From positions 1 through 7,798 of the forward strand of contig JAICZO010000466.1 of the NCBI GenBank assembly GCA_029057255.1: a stretch of 7,798 nt of DNA, given 5' to 3'. This document shows, piece by piece, positions 4,421 through 7,798 of this stretch (the first letter of the stretch is position 1; every line of letters starts with the position of its first letter). The notes under the pieces were generated by a model. That model had not been told where the DNA came from and did no database searches. It saw only the letters and a program-made list of their open reading frames with translations. Position numbers and translations under genes: made by a program. This DNA is from Muribaculaceae bacterium (lineage in GTDB: Bacteria; Bacteroidota; Bacteroidia; Bacteroidales; Muribaculaceae).

Positions 4421-5986
4421 TCACGAAATCCTCATCAGATTCTTCTCAAGATTATCCCTGTCGATGGCTCTGCCGCGGAGGCGGTTGCGGTAGGTGTAGA
4501 TAGTGTTGAGCGACAGAGCGAGTGCCTGCGACAGCTTGCTGCTGTCGGTGACGCCGAGACGCATGAAGGCGGCGATGCGCAGCTCCGGACTCAGACGGTC
4601 GCCCGGGAGGAGCGACAAGCGTCGGTCGGGCTGCAGCAGTTCGTTCAGCTTTGTTACGAAATCAGGAAAACTCGACAGGAAAGTGTTGTCAAATACTTCG
4701 AAATATTTCTCGGTCTGACGCTGGATGTATTTTCCGCTCTCGACATCGCTGTGCAGGTCTTTTACCTGTCCGGCGTTAAGCTTTCTGATAATGTGCAGGT
4801 TATAGTCCTTGAGCTGCTCGAGCGCGAGGAAGACGAGCATCACGAGGTTCTGATTGGTTCTCGAGGACTCGAACTCGACCTGACTGATTTTGTCTTCGAG
4901 TGCCTTGATAGTCTCGCTGCGCCTGGTCGAAATTCTGTGTTGCCGTATCGCATAAGCACCCACGAGCATCAGTACAACTGAGAAGATTAATATCCACGCC
5001 AGAGCCTTGCGTCGTGTCGAAGTCGTGCTGTCTGTAATATAATGTGCATATCGTGTTCGGTCGAAGGGGCGGTATAGCCCGGCGTACGACAGGTCGGGTG
5101 ACTCCATCGCCAGATTCAGGCAGCGCTGTCCGAGCCTGTCTTCGCCGTCCTCTATCAGTTCGCGACCGACTTCGGCCAGCGATGACGGCCTTATGATGCC
5201 TCGGCGTAAGTCCTTGATAGCTCTCGAGATAAGGAACGACATATACAGACGATGATATTTTGGTTTATCCTGATAGTAGTCTATGATGCTCTTCATGGCA
5301 ATGTCTGTCAGCTCGGGATGGCTTTTCAGTCGGGGAAGCACTTCGATGAAGCCCGCAACGGCAAGATTGATTTCGCCGCGCAGCAGGTTTGCCTGCGCAG
5401 TGAGATACTGCTCGATGGGAGAGTTGACCGGGTAATAGCTTTTTAGAGAGTCTATCGCGAGTAGTGTTTTGTCTATGTATTTGCGTTTGTAAGCGCCCTG
5501 GGGGTAAGGGCGTTGCACAAGATGATATATCTCGGCCGCAGCCTGCCAGTAGTTGCGGCGCAGTGTCGGCGGCACTTCTTCGATGTCGATGTCTTCGAAC
5601 GCGTCGACGGCCTCCTTTGATATTCCGAGCACGGGCATGAGCGAATAAAGCTGTAGGTCGAGTCGCATCACATCCTCTTCGTCAGCGTTGGCAATAGCCT
5701 CGTTCAGTGCCAGCCGGAGGTAGATGGCGGCCGAGTCCACGTTGTTGAGGATGTAGCGCTTGCCCAGCTCCTCGGTGACGGCTACCCGCTCGGTGCCCGG
5801 GTTCATGTCGTGCCGCCTGCGGCGCAGCTGCTCGTTGACGTTCTCTCTGTCTTCTATTATTAAGTCGAGATTGTCAAGGTAGACGGCGAGCGTATCGCAC
5901 AGTCTGGCGTTCGAACTGTCGATTCCTGCAGTGCAGGTTCCGATAGTAGAAATTACGATTGCGAGGATGAAAAACAGTCGTTTCAT
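4421..5986 (-). CDS. Membrane-anchored transcriptional regulator, DUF6377-type (TPR-like sensor plus C-terminal HTH)
   Basis: This 521-residue protein starts with a signal peptide-like segment (MKRLFFILAIVISTIGTCTA). An all-helical region of TPR-like pairs follows, about residues 70-315, presumably periplasmic. Next come one transmembrane helix at about 328-347, a coiled-coil stretch at 350-378 and a cytoplasmic end. The last 60 residues contain LSPELRIAAFMRLGVTDSSK and then SLNTIYTYRNRLRGRA (residues 492-507), the LuxR-like helix-turn-helix typical of DUF6377 regulators in Bacteroidota. A signal sensed outside the membrane would be passed to DNA without a phosphorelay; no kinase or receiver domain is present. 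It is a single gene with its own promoter, flanked by non-coding DNA on both sides, so its target is not evident. Candidates are the neighbouring RNA or a distant locus. The family call is strong; the ligand is unknown. Confidence 0.85.
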   Translation of the reverse strand: MKRLFFILAIVISTIGTCTAGIDSSNARLCDTLAVYLDNLDLIIEDRENVNEQLRRRRHDMNPGTERVAVTEELGKRYILNNVDSAAIYLRLALNEAIANADEEDVMRLDLQLYSLMPVLGISKEAVDAFEDIDIEEVPPTLRRNYWQAAAEIYHLVQRPYPQGAYKRKYIDKTLLAIDSLKSYYPVNSPIEQYLTAQANLLRGEINLAVAGFIEVLPRLKSHPELTDIAMKSIIDYYQDKPKYHRLYMSFLISRAIKDLRRGIIRPSSLAEVGRELIEDGEDRLGQRCLNLAMESPDLSYAGLYRPFDRTRYAHYITDSTTSTRRKALAWILIFSVVLMLVGAYAIRQHRISTRRSETIKALEDKISQVEFESSRTNQNLVMLVFLALEQLKDYNLHIIRKLNAGQVKDLHSDVESGKYIQRQTEKYFEVFDNTFLSSFPDFVTKLNELLQPDRRLSLLPGDRLSPELRIAAFMRLGVTDSSKLSQALALSLNTIYTYRNRLRGRAIDRDNLEKNLMRIS

Positions 5987-6012
5987 AGTGGTATTTCCGA
6001 ATATTCTGCCTG

Positions 6013-6044
6013 CAAAGATACAAAATCAAATCAATATAAACAAC
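6013..6044 (-). promoter_or_regulatory. Promoter of the DUF6377-type regulator gene
   Basis: On the minus strand GTTG (6044-6041) is followed after exactly 20 bases by TATCTTTG (6020-6013). This is a near-perfect Bacteroidota promoter (TTTG-N19-21-TAnnTTTG). The ATG at 5986 is 26 bases beyond the -7 box, giving a leader of about 20 bases. Confidence 0.7.
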
Positions 6045-6101
6045 CACAAGTCATATTCCATGCTATATTTCTTATGAGCTAACGCCGCGATTTTCTGTGA
6101 T

Positions 6102-6150
6102 ATATTGATAAAAAACCACTCATATTGACGATATGTAAATTATATTTGAC
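6102..6150. repeat. Three ATATTGA-like direct repeats at 20-bp intervals
   Basis: ATATTGATA starts at 6102, ATATTGACG at 6122 and ATATTTGAC at 6142. The starts are exactly 20 bases apart, about two helical turns, so all copies face the same side of the DNA. They lie upstream of both the minus-strand promoter at 6013-6044 and the plus-strand -7 box at 6173. They may be binding sites for a regulator, perhaps the adjacent membrane regulator. The background is AT-rich, so chance is not excluded. Confidence 0.4.
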
Positions 6151-6172
6151 TATATTCTTGCCGAAATGGTGT

Positions 6173-6180
6173 TAATTTTG
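6173..6180 (+). promoter_or_regulatory. Plus-strand -7 box
   Basis: TAATTTTG matches TAnnTTTG perfectly. A TTTG at 6145-6148 is 24 bases upstream, longer than the usual 19-21, so the promoter is uncertain. It faces into the short structured stretch ending at the hairpin 6273-6308. Confidence 0.4.
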
Positions 6181-6185
6181 CATGC

Positions 6186-6308
6186 AAGTTATAATGGTTA
6201 GTAAAGAAATAGATTTATTAGACAATTTCTAATAGATTGTTTTAGGTTGCTGTCCTGACTCTGTCAGGGCATCACAAAGGGGCCCATCGTGAGATGCGCC
6301 CCTTTGTG
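6186..6308 (+). ncRNA. Candidate short structured transcript (about 120 nt)
   Basis: From the -7 box at 6173-6180 to the strong hairpin ending at 6308, the plus strand can fold into three successive stems: TATTAGA/TCTAATA (6216-6234), CCTGA/TCAGG (6254-6268) and the long hairpin 6273-6308. A reading frame MQVIMVSKEIDLLDNF starts at ATG 6182; an inner ATG at 6194 gives MVSKEIDLLDNF, and both end at a TAA in the first stem. It could be an sRNA, or a tiny peptide gene. No -33 element at canonical spacing supports it, so expression is unproven. Confidence 0.33.
6254..6308. terminator. Double-hairpin terminator downstream of the Crp-like gene, possibly bidirectional
   Basis: CACAAAGGGGC (6273-6283) pairs with GCCCCTTTGTG (6298-6308) over 11 bp. 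After one C-C mismatch, CATC/GATG continues the stem to a GTGA loop of the GNRA class. A second stem CCTGA/TCAGG lies at 6254-6268. The structure begins 27 bases past the stop of the Crp-like gene, on its 3' side. Neither strand has a good T-run, so termination may rest on stem strength or be factor-assisted. Confidence 0.6.
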
Positions 6309-6335
6309 CTATTCATATGTTTCGGTTGTGAAGTG

Positions 6336-7040
6336 TCAGTCGTTTCCCTGCAGCTCCTCGGAGTTGTGCTCAAGCAGGCTCAGCAGGTCGGCGCGGTTGT
6401 TTATGAAAAGCTCCTTGTTGGTGTAGTCGAGCAGTCCGCGCTCTTTCATCGACTGAAGTCCGGCATCGAATATCGATCGCTGCACACCGAAGAGCGAGCA
6501 CAGGTCACGCTTGCGGCATGTGAGGCGTATGTCGGTGCTTCCGCGCTGCGTCAGCGCCACAATCCAGAATGCTATGCGCTCGTCAATCTCGCCTGTCGTG
6601 AGCGAGAGGATGCCCTTGAGCGCTTTCTGTGCGTTCATCGACAGGGTGTTCAGGTAGTTGAACATGAAGACGGGGTCGCTGTTGAGGATGTTGATATAGT
6701 CAATCTTTGATATCTCGAGCACGCCGACCGAGTCAATGGCCTCGACGGTGCCGGGGTAGTTGGTGTATTTGCCGAACAGGAAGTCAGGCGCCACCACTGC
6801 CGGAGCGGTGAGGGTCTGGCTGACGGCAAAACGACCGTTGTTGTTTACGATAGTCGACCGAACGGAGCCGGATATGATAAAAGTGATGTGGGTGCATGGG
6901 TCGCCGGCGCGGATTATGGTCTCGCCGGGCGGAAATTTCAGAAAATGAAACTTGGCGTCGCCCACTACCTGTGCTAATTTAGAGTGTGAAACGCCCTTGA
7001 ACAGAGGTAGTTCCATCAGTAGTTCAAACATGCTTGCCAT
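6336..7040 (-). CDS. Crp/Fnr-family transcriptional regulator
   Basis: This 234-residue protein has an N-terminal cyclic-nucleotide-binding-type beta barrel. Residues 11-25 read LPLFKGVSHSKLAQV, and 34-65 run from LKFPPGETIIRAGDPCTHIT into FIISGSVRSTIV. A dimer helix follows at about 122-148, then a Crp-type winged HTH at about 170-217 (DIRLTCRKRDLCSLFGVQRS, then MKERGLLDYTNKELFI). The phosphate-binding cassette that holds cAMP (G-E-L/I-A with a downstream Arg) is absent; the region reads VVAPDFLFGKYTNY. No Cys cluster of the Fnr type is present. It probably senses another small molecule. ATG 7040 is chosen because an AGGAG lies 9 bases upstream; ATG 7031 is the alternative. It follows the SBF transporter gene by 68 bases on the same strand and may regulate it. 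Confidence 0.9.
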   Translation of the reverse strand: MASMFELLMELPLFKGVSHSKLAQVVGDAKFHFLKFPPGETIIRAGDPCTHITFIISGSVRSTIVNNNGRFAVSQTLTAPAVVAPDFLFGKYTNYPGTVEAIDSVGVLEISKIDYINILNSDPVFMFNYLNTLSMNAQKALKGILSLTTGEIDERIAFWIVALTQRGSTDIRLTCRKRDLCSLFGVQRSIFDAGLQSMKERGLLDYTNKELFINNRADLLSLLEHNSEELQGND

Positions 7041-7049
7041 TTAATCAGT

Positions 7050-7054
7050 CTCCT
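7050..7054 (-). promoter_or_regulatory. Shine-Dalgarno sequence of the Crp-like gene
   Basis: AGGAG, within AGGAAAGGAGA on the minus strand, sits 9 bases before ATG 7040. A clear Shine-Dalgarno is uncommon in Bacteroidota, and it fixes the start at 7040. The gap 7041-7108 also has TTGTT-T-AACAA (7076-7086), a short palindrome. No TAnnTTTG box was found, so the gene may be read from the transporter's promoter. Confidence 0.6.
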
Positions 7055-7108
7055 TTCCTCTTTATATATTTGTCATTGTTTAACAACCGTGCGGAATGTT
7101 TGGTTCGC

Positions 7109-7708
7109 TCATCTGCCGTGCTCCGTCTTGCGCATTCTGTTATAGAGCTGCGCCGAGTTTATGCCGTTCTGCCACACGATGTAGGCTGCCGGTCCGATTG
7201 ACGACAGCGGGTCGAGATATGTGAGGCATATCCATATGGCAAGGATGGTGTTTTTCTGTCCGAGTCCCTGCGCCGCCGAAATGATGTCGCCGTATCTGCG
7301 GCCGATGCGTCTGCCGATGGCAAACTGCAGCATGCACACTATGCCCGCCACAAGAGCCATGCCGAGCATCAGAGGCACGGCGGAGGCCGGCTCCGCAAGG
7401 ATGAAGCTTACGGCGCGTCCGACGACGATGACAAGAGATATGGCCCAAAGGTAGAACGAGGAGCCTTGGAAGCGTCCTATGGCGCTGTGGAGGGGTCTGG
7501 CAAAGAAATATAAGGCGAAGGCCGCGACAAGAGGCATGACAATCAGCGGGGCCACACGCGAGCCTATGGCTGCAAATTCGCCGGCAAACGACAGGCCTTC
7601 GGGCTGATTGCCGACCCAAATGAAAAGGAACGGAGCCAGCAGTGCCACGCAGATATTGCTCGCTATAGAGTAGGTGGCGACGCGGGCGATGTTGCCACCG
7701 AGCATGCC
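7109..7708 (-). CDS. Bile acid:sodium symporter (SBF/BASS) family transporter, 5' end missing
   Basis: The C-terminal 199 residues of an inner-membrane transporter of the SBF/BASS superfamily are present; full-length members have about 300-340 residues. The piece opens with GMLGGNIARVATYSI, typical of the mid-protein GGN...A..T helix. It has hydrophobic segments at about 11-33, 51-70, 84-104, 110-130, 152-165 and 171-185. The stretch SAAQGLGQKNTILAIW at 144-159 and the closing WQNGINSAQLYNR are characteristic of Bacteroidota members annotated as bile acid:sodium symporters. Real substrates of such proteins are often organic anions other than bile acids, so the substrate is unknown. The frame stays open to the window edge, but the sequence beyond 7708 is adapter-like and its translation (PPPPHFFFQPERR) is not transporter. 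The missing start is therefore an assembly edge, not a gene truncation. The Crp-like gene lies downstream. Confidence 0.88.
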   Translation of the reverse strand, partial: GMLGGNIARVATYSIASNICVALLAPFLFIWVGNQPEGLSFAGEFAAIGSRVAPLIVMPLVAAFALYFFARPLHSAIGRFQGSSFYLWAISLVIVVGRAVSFILAEPASAVPLMLGMALVAGIVCMLQFAIGRRIGRRYGDIISAAQGLGQKNTILAIWICLTYLDPLSSIGPAAYIVWQNGINSAQLYNRMRKTEHGR

Positions 7709-7798
7709 CTGTCTCTTTAACCATACTCGGGGCCACCTCGCGAAGGCCCATTGCGGTTTGCGGCGTTCTGGTTGAAAAAAAAAATGGGGGGGGGGGGG
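7709..7798. other. Sequencing-adapter read-through (Nextera/P7, A-run, G-run), not genomic
   Basis: CTGTCTCTT at 7709-7717 is exactly the start of the Nextera mosaic end as read out of an insert. The next 25 bases resemble the rest of the 34-base adapter with many errors. Then come 8 bases (7743-7750), where the index belongs. The following 24 bases (7751-7774) match the Illumina P7 tail at 15 positions and end TTCTGGTTG against TTCTGCTTG. Ten A (7775-7784), one T and thirteen G (7786-7798) close the window, as in reads that run past the adapter on two-colour instruments. Confidence 0.85.

Larger units (their letters stand above)
5987..6335. other. 349-base intergenic region with two facing transcription signals
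   Basis: This AT-rich gap separates two genes both on the minus strand. From left to right it holds the promoter of the DUF6377-type gene, three evenly spaced ATATTGA-like repeats, a plus-strand -7 box, a short structured stretch with a 16-codon reading frame, and a double hairpin. No protein gene of normal size is present on either strand. Confidence 0.7.

Noticed and set aside
7076..7086. TTGTT-T-AACAA palindrome as an operator of the Crp-like gene
   Set aside because: It has only 5-base arms in an AT-rich gap and is unlike the usual Crp/Fnr half-sites, so chance is likely. It is kept only as a note.
7140..7751. 203-codon minus-strand frame overlapping the transporter and reaching 7751
   Set aside because: It is out of frame with the SBF transporter, and its start lies in adapter-derived sequence.
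7775..7798. A-run and G-run as a phase-variable homopolymer tract
   Set aside because: The order and spacing after the P7-like bases fit instrument read-through; a slippage tract would not come with adapter sequence.

Overview
The window looks like one end of a draft contig from a Bacteroidales bacterium, probably a GC-rich Muribaculaceae-like gut commensal. The evidence is: Bacteroidota promoters (TAnnTTTG -7 boxes) in AT-rich gaps between GC-rich genes; a glycine-lipid acyltransferase pair of the Bacteroides type; a DUF6377-type membrane regulator; and Bacteroidota-style SBF transporter and Crp-like proteins. The genus cannot be fixed from sequence alone.

Left part (1-2196, minus strand). 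A compact run is transcribed leftward: an O-acyltransferase (GlsA-like), an N-acyltransferase (GlsB-like, ATGA overlap) and, 10 bases further on, the first 133 codons of adenylosuccinate lyase purB, which runs off the window. The two acyltransferases should together make N,O-diacylated glycine lipids of the membrane.

Divergent promoter region (2197-2314). Promoter elements face both ways, and a perfect 17-bp palindrome lies where one bound protein could block both.

Middle (2315-4126, plus strand). A degenerate extended SDR (epimerase-like, catalytic residues missing) is followed 2 bases later by a GNGPSL-type protein of the MAF/DUF115/MptE-like and GT42-like fold. After a 14-bp hairpin comes a 62-residue two-helix membrane protein with a GTG start. 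This looks like an envelope-glycan or lipid-related operon of unknown chemistry.

4127-4420 holds a probable small RNA on the minus strand, with its own -7 box, internal stem and a textbook intrinsic terminator. 4421-5986 (minus) encodes a membrane-anchored, C-terminally DNA-binding regulator of the DUF6377 type. The 349-base gap 5987-6335 holds its promoter, three ATATTGA-like repeats at exact 20-bp steps, a plus-strand -7 box with a possible short transcript, and a strong hairpin terminator shared with the next gene.

Right part. A Crp/Fnr-family regulator lies downstream of, and collinear with, a bile-acid:sodium-symporter (SBF) family transporter whose 5' end is missing. Genomic sequence appears to stop at about 7708. 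Bases 7709-7798 match, in order and spacing, an error-laden Nextera read-through: mosaic end and adapter, 8-base index, P7, A-run, G-run. They should not be read as biology.

No tRNA, rRNA, CRISPR array, insertion sequence or phage gene was recognised.
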